Shown here one piece after another: positions 33,046 through 41,841 of a DNA stretch of 64,000 nucleotides (the first letter of the stretch is position 1; each line of letters starts with the position of its first letter). The notes under the pieces were generated by a model, which did not search any database, was not told where the DNA came from, and saw only the letters and a list, made by a program, of their open reading frames with translations. The DNA is from Bacillus_BD oryzisoli_A. GTDB taxonomy: Bacteria > Bacillota > Bacilli > Bacillales > Cytobacillaceae. The stretch spans positions 122,291-186,290 of the forward strand of contig NZ_JBHZRC010000010.1 in the NCBI RefSeq assembly GCF_043641075.1. Reading direction: 5' to 3'. The position numbers were made by a program, and so were the translations under genes.

Positions 33046-34126
33046 AGTTGAATTCTCCTTTTAACAAAGCAACTGTCCATAATAGTAGGGAAATGGCAGC
33101 AAATGTCGGACCGGCTATTAATCGAATCTTAGCTTTGAATACAAGAGCTACGTCAAGAGGTGTTTCCGGAATCATACCGGTCAGCAAATAAATAGTAGCA
33201 AGTGCTGGAATCAAGTAACCAGCCTCTTTAATGTGAAAGATATGAGCGAATAGCTTCGTACATATGTACAATAAAGCAGCAAAACGGATAAAGGCGGCCA
33301 TTAACCAAATTGGGAAAAATAAGGTTTCTACATTTGTTAGGAAATTCCCAAATGAGAAATAGCGAATCGCTGTATGGAATGGATACCCAAGGCCCCCTAA
33401 GGATCGATCAAACAGGCAAATAAAAATGAAAGCAGCGGCACTTATATGAATAGCCGTTAGTATAAAAGCAATCCATGTTCCTTTTGCAAAATCTTTAAAA
33501 GATGACATGCTCGATAGTAAGACTGTTAAGAGAACCAAGTCCGCAAAAAGGGTTGTTCCAGGTATACTTGATTTAATTATATCGGGTATTCCGGATCCCA
33601 AAATTGGATAGATAGATCGTATATTGCTATCCATGATGCTTAGTATCATAGCAAGTACAAATGAAAAAATGATATACCAAACCATAATATAGGAAACTGA
33701 TCCAATATGTTGAATGCCCTTTTTCGCCCCATAGACACAAACAAGTAGGAAAATGATATATACGACTACCAGTGGTGTTCTTCGAAAATAGAATGAGTGA
33801 ATGATGTCTGAATACATTCTCGTATCGAAGGAAACTGCAAGGGAACTGATGATAAATAAATAAAGAAGTACAAAAAATCCGATATACTTACCAAGTAACT
33901 TCTTAACGACGACAAACAGGTCTTTGCCCTGAAACACAGAGAATGTTTTTAATAATAGGAACAGCGGAATAAGAAAGAATCCTGCTGAGATGAGCGGAAT
34001 CATCCATGCTGCGCTTTGAACATCATTGTAAAATGCGGAGGGAGTATTTTCTGTTGCTTTCGTACCCATCATTAAAATCACGATTGATGTATAGTCGCGA
34101 ATTCCAACTTTTTCATGTTGTTTCAT
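33020..34126 (-). CDS. gerB: Germinant receptor subunit B (spore permease)
   Basis: A 368-residue polytopic protein (about ten membrane helices) of the GerAB/APC-like spore permease family, thought to bind the germinant. GTKATENTPSAFY in the first helix region is typical. It starts five bases after gerA and its ribosome binding site (GGAAAGGGA) overlaps the gerA C-terminal codons, so translation is coupled. It overlaps gerC by 26 bases. Confidence 0.92.
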   Translation of the reverse strand: MKQHEKVGIRDYTSIVILMMGTKATENTPSAFYNDVQSAAWMIPLISAGFFLIPLFLLLKTFSVFQGKDLFVVVKKLLGKYIGFFVLLYLFIISSLAVSFDTRMYSDIIHSFYFRRTPLVVVYIIFLLVCVYGAKKGIQHIGSVSYIMVWYIIFSFVLAMILSIMDSNIRSIYPILGSGIPDIIKSSIPGTTLFADLVLLTVLLSSMSSFKDFAKGTWIAFILTAIHISAAAFIFICLFDRSLGGLGYPFHTAIRYFSFGNFLTNVETLFFPIWLMAAFIRFAALLYICTKLFAHIFHIKEAGYLIPALATIYLLTGMIPETPLDVALVFKAKIRLIAGPTFAAISLLLWTVALLKGEFNYAKHKKGM

Positions 34127-34131
34127 ATGGA

Positions 34132-35673
34132 TTATCCCTTTCCTTGTTTGCCCATATCCTTTGGCTTTAAATACCCCGGACGGAATCTTTCTTTTATTGG
34201 GATATGACGAATAATCATGTCCTTTGATGAGGGAAATCTCGGTGTCATAGGCGCAAAGTATGGTGTACCGAATGATTCTAGTGATACTAAATAAAATAGT
34301 CCGACAACCAATAAAGCGGAGGCTCCGTAGATGCCAATGAATCCGGCAGAAAAAATAAATAAGAAACGGGTAATCCGAACGGCAAAATTCATGCTTGTAT
34401 CACTGATGATAAACGAGCTTAATCCACTCAAGGCGATGACAATAATGACAATCGGACTAATAATATTTGCTTGTACGGCTGCTTGTCCCAGAATTAACGC
34501 ACCGACAATCCCAATCGTTGGTCCAATTGGGGATGGTACACGTAGTCCTGCTTCCCGAATAAGTTCAAAGGCTATTTCCATCATAAGCACTTCAAACAGA
34601 GCAGGAAATGGGACACGTTCCCTTGTCCCGGCAATCGCCATTAATAAATCAGGCGGGAGCATTCCAACGTGAAAGTTTGTTACGGCAATATAAAAGGAAG
34701 ATGTAAACATCGCGATAAATACAGCAAGAAGCCGTAATATTCTGATGAAATTGCCATATGGTGTCCGTAAATAATGATCTTCCGGAGAATGAATCAATGC
34801 CCAAAAATTCGTTGGTAGTATCAGACTGCTTGGTGAATTCTCCATTAACAGGATGATATGGCCTTCCTCAATGAAGGAGGCAGCTCGATCAGGCCGCTCT
34901 GTATATAACGTTGTAGGATATAATGACCGCGGCCGTTCCTCTATGTACTGCTCAAGAATACTTAAATCGACGATTGATTCGACATCAAGGGAATGCAATT
35001 TAGCTTTCACGTTTTGGAGCAATTCTTCATTGACAAGATCCTTTTGATACACAAGGAATACGTCGTTTTTGGATCGTTTTGAGATAATCATTGACTCTAC
35101 AATGAGGTTTTCATTTTTTAATTTTTTTCGGATTAAGGAGATGTTTGTCACGACTTTTTCGTTAAAGGATTCTTTTGGTCCTTTGACAATGACTTCAACG
35201 TCGGGCTTGCCGATAGCCCTTCCTTGAATATTTGCTGTATCAAATAGATAGCATTGTTCGTCCCCATCAACGAAAAGCGCCGTATTCCCGCTGTTTATAG
35301 ATTCAAGGATTTTTCCAATAATGGTTTCAGTCGAAAAAAAGGTTCCCGTACAAAGATCAGGAATACTTTTATTCGGAATATCGTTTACGATTAACTTTTC
35401 CGTAATTCCTGCCTGGATGACACGTTGATCTGAAATAGAACTTAAAAAGATAATAAAGGCATGACGATTCGTTGAGCGAACCGTAAACTCTCGTATTTTC
35501 ACATCTATATTTGCAGGGACACTATAAATGGCTTTGAATGTCGATAAGTTTTGTTCGTAATGAACGCTGATCGCTTGTTTTTTCAACTCAATGTCCTGTG
35601 CATTGGATTGTTCATGAAATTGTGGATCTTTAAGAGATTTATTTAATAACATTTCGCTCAGCTTTTTTCTCAT
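34132..35673 (-). CDS. gerA: Germinant receptor subunit A
   Basis: A 513-residue subunit with a large N-terminal cytoplasmic domain (about 1-300), several membrane segments (about 310-460) and a C-terminal basic tail; PTNFWALIHSPEDHYLRTP and the PFPALFEVLMMEIAFELIRE region are GerA-family hallmarks. The frame begins at 35691, but AGGA inside it lies eight bases before the ATG at 35673, which I prefer. A weak sigma-G-like -10 (CATATTA) is visible upstream. First gene of gerA-gerB-gerC-D; divergent from a CwlK-like gene. Confidence 0.9.
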   Translation of the reverse strand: MRKKLSEMLLNKSLKDPQFHEQSNAQDIELKKQAISVHYEQNLSTFKAIYSVPANIDVKIREFTVRSTNRHAFIIFLSSISDQRVIQAGITEKLIVNDIPNKSIPDLCTGTFFSTETIIGKILESINSGNTALFVDGDEQCYLFDTANIQGRAIGKPDVEVIVKGPKESFNEKVVTNISLIRKKLKNENLIVESMIISKRSKNDVFLVYQKDLVNEELLQNVKAKLHSLDVESIVDLSILEQYIEERPRSLYPTTLYTERPDRAASFIEEGHIILLMENSPSSLILPTNFWALIHSPEDHYLRTPYGNFIRILRLLAVFIAMFTSSFYIAVTNFHVGMLPPDLLMAIAGTRERVPFPALFEVLMMEIAFELIREAGLRVPSPIGPTIGIVGALILGQAAVQANIISPIVIIVIALSGLSSFIISDTSMNFAVRITRFLFIFSAGFIGIYGASALLVVGLFYLVSLESFGTPYFAPMTPRFPSSKDMIIRHIPIKERFRPGYLKPKDMGKQGKG

Positions 35674-35747
35674 CACGGGATTCCTCGTCATTTTTTTTTA
35701 GTAGTTTTCCACAGGTGGCAAATAATATGTAAAAAAATGGTTTGCTG

Positions 35748-35786
35748 CATTAAAGCACCGGGGGACTGTCCCCCAGTGCTTTAATG
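35748..35786. repeat. GGGGG-CCCCC palindromic repeat, copy 2
   Basis: CATTAAAGCAC-C-GGGGG, loop ACTGT, CCCCC-A-GTGCTTTAATG: an almost perfect 17-bp stem. It shares the core and the right flank with copy 1 at 13534. Unlike that copy it lies between divergent genes, close to where their promoters should be. Confidence 0.8.
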
Positions 35787-35882
35787 TGATAAAATCTTCT
35801 ATCCAAATGAATGATTATGAAACTATTATTTTGTGCTTTTCGTTTATAATAGGGGTAGTTCAATACGAAAGGATAAAGTATT

Positions 35883-36446
35883 TTGAAAAGGAAATGGATA
35901 GGAAATTCTTTCATTACATTTGTTCTTGTGTTTATGGCTATTATTTTATATCTTCAATACTTGATGCAGCAGAACGGGGATCCTGAGGGAAATGTAAATA
36001 CCCCGATGCCAATGGGACTTCATCCGGTTGTTGAGGAAAAGACAAATCAATTGATTCAGCAGGCGTCGGAAAAGGGAATATCAATGGTCATCACTGATGA
36101 TTTCCGAAGTGCAGAGGATCAAGATAAATTATATGAAAAAGGCCGTTCAACAGAAGGGACCATTGTCACTTATGCAAGGGGAGGCGAATCCTATCATAAT
36201 TTTGGTCTTGCTGTTGATTTTGCAATCAAGGTTCCATCAGGCGATGTCATATGGGATATGACGTATGATGGAAATGGAAACAAGGTTGCTGATTGGACGG
36301 AAATAGTATCCCTATCCAAAGATCTTGGTTTTGAGTGGGGCGGTGATTGGGTACGCTTTAAGGATTACCCACATCTGCAAATGGACTTTGGTCTTTCGAT
36401 AGCTGCACTTCAAAGAGGGGAGAGGCCTGAAGAGACTGACAGCTGA
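35883..36446 (+). CDS. CwlK-like L-Ala-D-Glu endopeptidase (M15)
   Basis: A 187-residue peptidoglycan peptidase. A membrane anchor (about 8-27) is followed by an M15 VanY-like domain with the zinc motif SYHNFGLAVD (S-x-H-x-x-G-x-A-x-D) and the second histidine in HLQMD. This pattern fits CwlK/YcdD, which cuts between L-Ala and D-Glu in stem peptides. TTG start after GAAAGGATAAA. It is followed by a terminator. Confidence 0.85.
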   Translation: MKRKWIGNSFITFVLVFMAIILYLQYLMQQNGDPEGNVNTPMPMGLHPVVEEKTNQLIQQASEKGISMVITDDFRSAEDQDKLYEKGRSTEGTIVTYARGGESYHNFGLAVDFAIKVPSGDVIWDMTYDGNGNKVADWTEIVSLSKDLGFEWGGDWVRFKDYPHLQMDFGLSIAALQRGERPEETDS

Positions 36447-36450
36447 TTCG

Positions 36451-36485
36451 AGCTCTGGACAGAAATAACTGTCTGGAGCTTTTTG
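36451..36485 (+). terminator. Terminator after CwlK-like gene
   Basis: AGCTCTGGACAG pairs with CTGTCTGGAGCT (with G-U pairs), then TTTTTG. Confidence 0.75.
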
Positions 36486-36556
36486 TCATAGTAAAAAACA
36501 TTGAGTTGTAAACAGACTTTTCGGGTAACCTATCCTGTAAAAGAGAGGTGGTTTTA

Positions 36557-36823
36557 TTGAAGGACAAGAGATTTCAAATTGCTCATAAGGAGGCAATTGT
36601 TGGAGTTATTTTAGTCATTATTAATTTTCTTTGGTGGTATGGCTTTGCCTATGGATTGGGGTCAGGTGATCCGCGGAAGTATTCATATATTTTAGGGATG
36701 CCTGCATGGTTTTTTTATAGCTGTGTTGCTGGAACAGTCGTTATGAATGTGATTGTTTACTTGTGTATTAAATTCATTTTCAAAGAGGTTTCATTTGATG
36801 AGGAAGAGGGGGATGGACTATGA
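36557..36823 (+). CDS. yhdT: YhdT-family (DUF997) small membrane protein
   Basis: An 88-residue two-helix membrane protein (IVGVILVIINFLWWYGFAYG; PAWFFYSCVAGTVVMNVIVY) of the YhdT/DUF997 family, which always sits before panF. Start TTG 36557 has AGAGGTGG six bases upstream; a GTG at 36548 overlaps the ribosome binding site. Its stop overlaps the panF ATG by four bases. It is probably an accessory subunit of the symporter. Confidence 0.85.
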   Translation: MKDKRFQIAHKEAIVGVILVIINFLWWYGFAYGLGSGDPRKYSYILGMPAWFFYSCVAGTVVMNVIVYLCIKFIFKEVSFDEEEGDGL

Positions 36824-38268
36824 AGACAGCTGTTATTATTCCATTACTTCTTTTTCTGGTTTTATATTTTTTGATAGGTGTATGGGCCAACCGATTTGTG
36901 AAATCCTCAAATAACTTTTTACAGGAATATTTTCTTGGAAGCAGGGAGCTTGGCGGCTTTGTTCTGGCCATGACATTGATTGCTACTTACGGAAGTGCCA
37001 GCAGCTTTATCGGAGGGCCAGGTGTTGCGTATACGACAGGTTTAGGCTGGGTATTGCTCTCAATGGCGCAACTTCCTACTGGTTATTTTGTTTTAATGGT
37101 GCTTGGAAAGAAATTTGCCATAATTGCAAGAAAAAAGAATTACATAACCATTATTGATTATTTAAAGGACCGATATAAAAGTAATAGTATTGTTTTAATC
37201 TCAGCTTTAAGCATCATTATTTTTCTTTTCTCATCAATGATTGCCCAATGGGTTGGCGGAGGAAGGTTAATTGAGTCTTTAACAGGATTGTCGTATCGTA
37301 CGTCTTTATTGATTTTTGCGATCACTGTCTTAGTGTACGTTCTAATCGGAGGGTTCAGAGCAGTTGTTCTAACTGATACGGCACAAGGTATTGTTATGTT
37401 AGTAGGGACGATTGTCTTGCTTGCAGCAACGATTGCTGCGGGTGGAGGGTTACAGGCAATCATGTCCAAACTAACGGCAGAAAATCCTAACTTTGTCTCA
37501 CCCTATGGTGCAGAGCGGCAATTAACCTCACTTTACGTATCGACGTTTTGGATTTTGGTGGGCGTAGGAGTTATCGGACTTCCACAGATGGCCGTAAGAG
37601 CGATGTCCTACAAGGATTCCAAGTCCATGCACCGGGCCATCATAATTGGTACGATTGTTATCGGGACCATTATGTTTGGGATGCATTTAATTGGTGTATT
37701 AGCCCGCGCAATCCTGCCGGGTATAGAGATTGGTGATAAGGTAATGCCGATGCTTACATTGGAGGTATTGTCACCCATTTTGGCAGGCTTAGTTCTTTCA
37801 GCGCCGATGGCTGCTATTATGTCTACCATATCTTCCTTGTTAATCCTTGTCAGTTCCACTATTGTTAAGGATATTTATTTGAATTTTATTCAGCCGAATG
37901 CGACCGAAAAGCAAATAAAACAAACCAGTTTTTGGGTAACGACATTAATTGGTGCAGCAGTCATTCTTTTTGCCCTAAATCCACCTGATCTATTAGTATG
38001 GTTGAATCTCTTTTCATTCGGGGGACTTGAGTCCGTCTTTATCTGGCCGATTATTTTAGGGCTGTACTGGGGAAGGGGGAATAAATACGGCGCCATATCC
38101 TCTATGATTATCGGAATGGGTTCCTATATTCTGTTTGATCGGTTATATCCTAATGCACTTGGAATGCATACTGTTGTTTTACCAATTTTCTTTTCATTCA
38201 TCACCTTTATTCTCGTCAGCCTGGCAACTGCCTCTGTCGAGTTTCAAGGTGAGACGTGGGCTGAATAA
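36820..38268 (+). CDS. panF: Sodium/pantothenate symporter
   Basis: Takes up pantothenate with Na+, feeding coenzyme A synthesis. The 482-residue protein has about 13 membrane helices of the SSS family, with YFLGSRELGGFVLAMTLIAT and GSASSFIGGPG near the N-terminus and GRGNKYGAISSMI near the C-terminus. The ATG overlaps the stop of yhdT (ATGA), so the two are coupled, as in other bacteria. Confidence 0.9.
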   Translation: MKTAVIIPLLLFLVLYFLIGVWANRFVKSSNNFLQEYFLGSRELGGFVLAMTLIATYGSASSFIGGPGVAYTTGLGWVLLSMAQLPTGYFVLMVLGKKFAIIARKKNYITIIDYLKDRYKSNSIVLISALSIIIFLFSSMIAQWVGGGRLIESLTGLSYRTSLLIFAITVLVYVLIGGFRAVVLTDTAQGIVMLVGTIVLLAATIAAGGGLQAIMSKLTAENPNFVSPYGAERQLTSLYVSTFWILVGVGVIGLPQMAVRAMSYKDSKSMHRAIIIGTIVIGTIMFGMHLIGVLARAILPGIEIGDKVMPMLTLEVLSPILAGLVLSAPMAAIMSTISSLLILVSSTIVKDIYLNFIQPNATEKQIKQTSFWVTTLIGAAVILFALNPPDLLVWLNLFSFGGLESVFIWPIILGLYWGRGNKYGAISSMIIGMGSYILFDRLYPNALGMHTVVLPIFFSFITFILVSLATASVEFQGETWAE

Positions 38269-38407
38269 AACACCTATAGTATGTTAAACTGGTACGAATT
38301 AGATTCAATATCGTTCATTTTCTGTCCATTGACAAACTAATTATTCTATACTACTTTTAAAATAAATTCTAGCATTTTCCAAGCCAGTCAAACGTAGGAG
38401 TATATCA

Positions 38408-40927
38408 ATGGACAGAAAAAAGGAGATCAAAACATATATAATTCTGGCAGCAGGGCTAATGGCTCTCGGCCTCACTCATTACTTCTCTGCCTTTTTTTCA
38501 CAGTTCTATAATCCGAAAAATCATTTATCCTTACATATATTAATGGAGCTGATTTCAGTTTCGGTGGCATTTGCTATTGCGTTGCAAGGCTGGATGATTT
38601 TCACCCACACATTATCAAGACACCGATTGTTCATTGGTGCTCTTTTCTTTTGTATTGCTTTCCTTGATATATTGCATGTGTTGTCATTTAATGGCATGCC
38701 GTTTTTTATCGTGGAAAACTCCGTTTTAAGGCCAACTTGGTTTTGGATTGTTTCCCGCTTTATTCTGTCGATTGGTCTTTTTATGATCCTCACTCAAAAA
38801 GATCGTGCCATTGCGCCAAAATACCGGTCATATATTTTCTTGTTAAGCTTTGTATGCGTAATTATTATTGCATCCATTATTTATTTCCTGCCGCGATCTT
38901 TGCCGGTTCTTGTCGTTGAAGGTGTTGGCGTTACACCTTTAAAGCGTGCCCTTGAATATATTCTCAGTTTTATTTTTTTTAGTCTTATGATTGTCATGGT
39001 TTATCAATATCGCAAGAGTAAAAATCCTGCACAGCTGGTGTTGATTGCTGCTGTTGGATTTTGCTTTTTCTCAGAAATTATCTTTACTTTATATAAAAGT
39101 GTTCACGACTTTGATAACTTTATGGGTCATATTTATAAGGTCATTAGCTATTATTTTTTAATGCAGGGTCTTTATGCATCAACAATTGAGGAGCCGTTTT
39201 TTAAGCAGCGAGAGGCACAATTGGCATTAAAAAAGAGCGAAGGCCGCTTACATACAATTGTCAGCACAGTTCCAAGCGGTATCATTATTACTGATTCAAA
39301 TGGGTTTATACAATATGTAAATAAGAAGGTCGAGAGGATTTCCGGTTATACCTCCGATGAATTGCTTAATAAGCATATGAATGATCCCTTATGGCACAAG
39401 CATCCGATTGATGTTAGAGCATTCCCATCATTAGGGTCTCAGAATCAAAGGGATTTATCCGAAACAAATGAATCGCTGTACATGTCCACCAAAAAAGGCG
39501 GGGAAAAGGTTTTTCTTTCTGTAAATTCTACTGATATGTTTGATGAAAAGGGTGAACGAAATAGTATTATTTTCTCATTAAGTGACATTACTGAATTGAT
39601 GAATGCACAAGAAAAATTGAATTATTTGGCATATTATGATGAACTTACAGGTCTGCCAAACCGTTATTATTTTAAAGAGCAATTAGAAAAGGTATTAATA
39701 GATAATTCTCCAGCACACAGAGCAGCATTACTTTTTATTAATTTAAATCGTTTCCGTACCGTTAACGAATCGTTAGGCACAGATACAGGTGATGTCTTTC
39801 TAGCTGTCATTGCAAAAAGGCTAAAAGGCTATTGTGAACCGAGAAAACGATTGGTTTCAAGAGTAGGCGGAGATGAATTTGCTATATTAATCACAGACCC
39901 GAAGGATTCCAGTTTAATTGAAGATATGGCAAAAACCATTCACTTACTTTTGCAAAGCCCGTTAAAGGCTAAGGGTTTTACATTTCATATTGATCCGGTA
40001 ATCGGGATTTCTATTGTTAATGAAGAGATCGAAAATGGGGAGCAGCTATTGAAAAACGCCAGGATTGCTATGCATGAGGCACAGAAAAATAACCTTCCCT
40101 ATATGTTTTATTCTCATGATTCTGATAAGAAATTATATGAAGAAATTGTACTTGAAAATGATCTGCGGAAAGCAGTTGAAAGAAATGAGCTACTTTTATA
40201 TTATCAGCCGCAAATAAACCTAGATACCGGGAAATTAATTGGTGTAGAGGCTCTCATCCGTTGGCAGCATCCGGTAAGAGGAATGATTCCACCGAATAAA
40301 TTTATTCCATTAGCAGAAGAATCTGGGCTAATTGTTCAAATCGGTAAATGGGTAATTGAAGAGGCATGTAGGCAAATGAAGGATTGGCTTGCATCTGGCT
40401 TCAGCTGTTCAAGGATTTCAGTTAACTTATCGAGGAGACAATTTTTCCAGGACGATTTAGTAGAGTTAGTTGCGGAGGCATTGAAAAAAGCAGACTTAGA
40501 ACCGCATTTCTTAGAATTGGAAATAACTGAAAGTATGACAATGGATGTGGAGCGGGCTATTACTATGCTACAGGATTTGAAAACATTAGGTGTCCGTATT
40601 GCAATTGATGACTTTGGAACGGGTTACAGCTCATTTAGTAATTTGCATTTGCTTCCAGTGGATCAGTTGAAAATAGATCAATCCTTTATTCGTAATTTAT
40701 CCAAGGATAAGACAAATGAAGCGATTGTCGGTACCATTATTTCTCTTGCCCATCATCTTCAATTGGAGTTGATTGCTGAAGGAGTTGAGACAACCGAGCA
40801 GGCTGAATTTCTTTCACGTAATCAATGCTATGGAATACAAGGGTACCTAATCAGTAAACCATTACCGGCCACTGGGGTGGTAGATTTTTTTCAAGATGAA
40901 GTGCTATATAGCAGGGTTACAAGTTAA
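38408..40927 (+). CDS. MASE3-PAS-GGDEF-EAL cyclic-di-GMP protein
   Basis: An 839-residue membrane sensor. Residues about 1-265 form a MASE3 domain with seven to eight helices; about 275-395 is a PAS domain (VSTVPSGIIITDSNG); about 405-560 is GGDEF; about 580-830 is EAL. The EAL motif (GVEALIRWQHP), EITES and DDFGTGYSS are intact, so phosphodiesterase activity is expected. GGDEF is present, but the metal-binding DLD upstream is NLN (FINLNRFRTVNESLG), so cyclase activity is doubtful and the domain may instead bind GTP as a regulator. The signal sensed by MASE3 is unknown. Confidence 0.92.
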   Translation: MDRKKEIKTYIILAAGLMALGLTHYFSAFFSQFYNPKNHLSLHILMELISVSVAFAIALQGWMIFTHTLSRHRLFIGALFFCIAFLDILHVLSFNGMPFFIVENSVLRPTWFWIVSRFILSIGLFMILTQKDRAIAPKYRSYIFLLSFVCVIIIASIIYFLPRSLPVLVVEGVGVTPLKRALEYILSFIFFSLMIVMVYQYRKSKNPAQLVLIAAVGFCFFSEIIFTLYKSVHDFDNFMGHIYKVISYYFLMQGLYASTIEEPFFKQREAQLALKKSEGRLHTIVSTVPSGIIITDSNGFIQYVNKKVERISGYTSDELLNKHMNDPLWHKHPIDVRAFPSLGSQNQRDLSETNESLYMSTKKGGEKVFLSVNSTDMFDEKGERNSIIFSLSDITELMNAQEKLNYLAYYDELTGLPNRYYFKEQLEKVLIDNSPAHRAALLFINLNRFRTVNESLGTDTGDVFLAVIAKRLKGYCEPRKRLVSRVGGDEFAILITDPKDSSLIEDMAKTIHLLLQSPLKAKGFTFHIDPVIGISIVNEEIENGEQLLKNARIAMHEAQKNNLPYMFYSHDSDKKLYEEIVLENDLRKAVERNELLLYYQPQINLDTGKLIGVEALIRWQHPVRGMIPPNKFIPLAEESGLIVQIGKWVIEEACRQMKDWLASGFSCSRISVNLSRRQFFQDDLVELVAEALKKADLEPHFLELEITESMTMDVERAITMLQDLKTLGVRIAIDDFGTGYSSFSNLHLLPVDQLKIDQSFIRNLSKDKTNEAIVGTIISLAHHLQLELIAEGVETTEQAEFLSRNQCYGIQGYLISKPLPATGVVDFFQDEVLYSRVTS

Positions 40928-40940
40928 ATAATAGATAGTG

Positions 40941-40970
40941 AAAAGCCGGGGGATCTAAACCCGGCTTTTT
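40941..40970 (+). terminator. Terminator after GGDEF-EAL gene
   Basis: AAAAGCCGGG / CCCGGCTTTT 10-bp stem followed by T. Confidence 0.9.
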
Positions 40971-41010
40971 CTGTTTTGTAAAGTAAAAGGTAAACATACC
41001 TATATTAAGG

Positions 41011-41191
41011 TTATCAACAGAAGAAAACTATATATAGTCACATTTCCACAGATTTATCCACATTATCCACAGAAAATAACTCAAATTCAAGGGGTTTTAT
41101 TCACAAGCATTATCCCTATTGAGGATTGTTTTAATCATATCCTTTAAAGTTATTAACAGTATTAACAGTTATGTGGATAACTTTATACACA
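41011..41191. other. Cluster of DnaA boxes
   Basis: Within 181 bases of AT-rich non-coding DNA: two perfect TTATCCACA boxes directly abutting (41054-41062, 41063-41071), one perfect box in reverse (41172-41180), TTATTCACA (41097-41105) and TTATACACA (41183-41191), both fitting TTATNCACA, plus near matches TTATCAACA (41011-41019) and TTATTAACA (41150-41158). No dnaA, dnaN, rpmH or gidA is nearby, so this is not oriC. It resembles the DnaA-box clusters of B. subtilis that titrate DnaA. Confidence 0.8.
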
Positions 41192-41199
41192 TATCTAAC

Positions 41200-41346
41200 T
41201 TATTTGTTTTTTTGTTTTACGCGTTGATTTGCTGCTTCAGCTCTAGCTTGCGCTTCCAAATCGTCCTGGTCGGCAAGCTCTCTTGAAAACTCTTCATCCA
41301 CACCATCTGATTTGAAGTTGTTTTTAAATTGATTCTCTTTAGTCAT
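41200..41346 (-). CDS. Small YfhD-like protein, 48 residues
   Basis: A short gene with AGGAGG nine bases before ATG. The acidic product (KSDGVDEEFSRELADQDDLE, then AQARAEAANQRVKQKNK) resembles the second half of YfhD-type small spore or stress proteins. It precedes, in reading direction, the DnaA-box cluster, whose last box ends nine bases from its stop. Function unknown; family placement tentative. Confidence 0.65.
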   Translation of the reverse strand: MTKENQFKNNFKSDGVDEEFSRELADQDDLEAQARAEAANQRVKQKNK

Positions 41347-41405
41347 GACAACTATTCCTCCTATCCATCAGGTAGGTCTTCGAATCGAGACCCTGTTTAA
41401 TCCTA

Positions 41406-41591
41406 TTATCCGTTATTTCCTTGATTTCTCTGATTAGCTGCATTTGCTAATGCTTGTTCTTCTCTGCTGATTTGATTATTTAATTCCTGAGCATATTCTT
41501 CGCTCATACGATCATATTTCATATTTTTCGGCACTTGAGGAAGTGAGCTTTTATTTCTGTCACGTGTTTTATGCCCTTGAGCTCGACCCAT
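41406..41591 (-). CDS. yfhD: Small YfhD-like protein, 61 residues
   Basis: Hydrophilic product beginning MGRAQGHKTRDRNKSSLPQV, a start I associate with the YfhD family, and continuing with an acidic-helical region and a glutamine/asparagine-rich tail. Position next to yfhE and recX agrees with B. subtilis yfhD. ATG 41591 has GAAAGGGG nine bases upstream; the frame's TTG two codons earlier is too close to that site. Function unknown; low-complexity tail. Confidence 0.65.
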   Translation of the reverse strand: MGRAQGHKTRDRNKSSLPQVPKNMKYDRMSEEYAQELNNQISREEQALANAANQRNQGNNG

Positions 41592-41718
41592 GTACAAAAA
41601 CCCCTTTCAATAAATAAAGTATGAAGCATCGCTCCATACTTTATTATGCTCTAGCACCAACTGACTATGAAAGGTAAGTTGTTACAAGATAAAACTGAAG
41701 TTGTCTCAGCTGTTGTTT

Positions 41719-41841
41719 TTACTTTCTTCCTTTTCGGTCCATAAAACCGCCGGCACGATCTGCCATTTTGAAATCACGCTGATAGGTAACAGCCTGCATA
41801 CTTGTTAACGTGCTTTTTTCCTTGTCTGTTTTTTTCGGCAT
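41719..41841 (-). CDS. yfhE: YfhE-like small protein, 40 residues
   Basis: A tiny basic protein (MPKKTDKEKSTLTSMQAVTY followed by QRDFKMADRAGGFMDRKGRK). The DFKMADRAGGF core and the place before recX fit B. subtilis YfhE. GAAAGGAAGG lies upstream of ATG. Function unknown. Confidence 0.7.
   Translation of the reverse strand: MPKKTDKEKSTLTSMQAVTYQRDFKMADRAGGFMDRKGRK

Noticed and set aside
35700..35747. Sigma-G promoter for the ger operon
   Set aside because: A -10-like CATATTA is present but no acceptable -35 at the right distance was found, so it is not listed as a feature.
41011..41191. Chromosomal or plasmid replication origin
   Set aside because: DnaA boxes are present, but there is no dnaA/dnaN, replication initiator gene or set of iterons nearby, and the surrounding gene order is ordinary chromosome.
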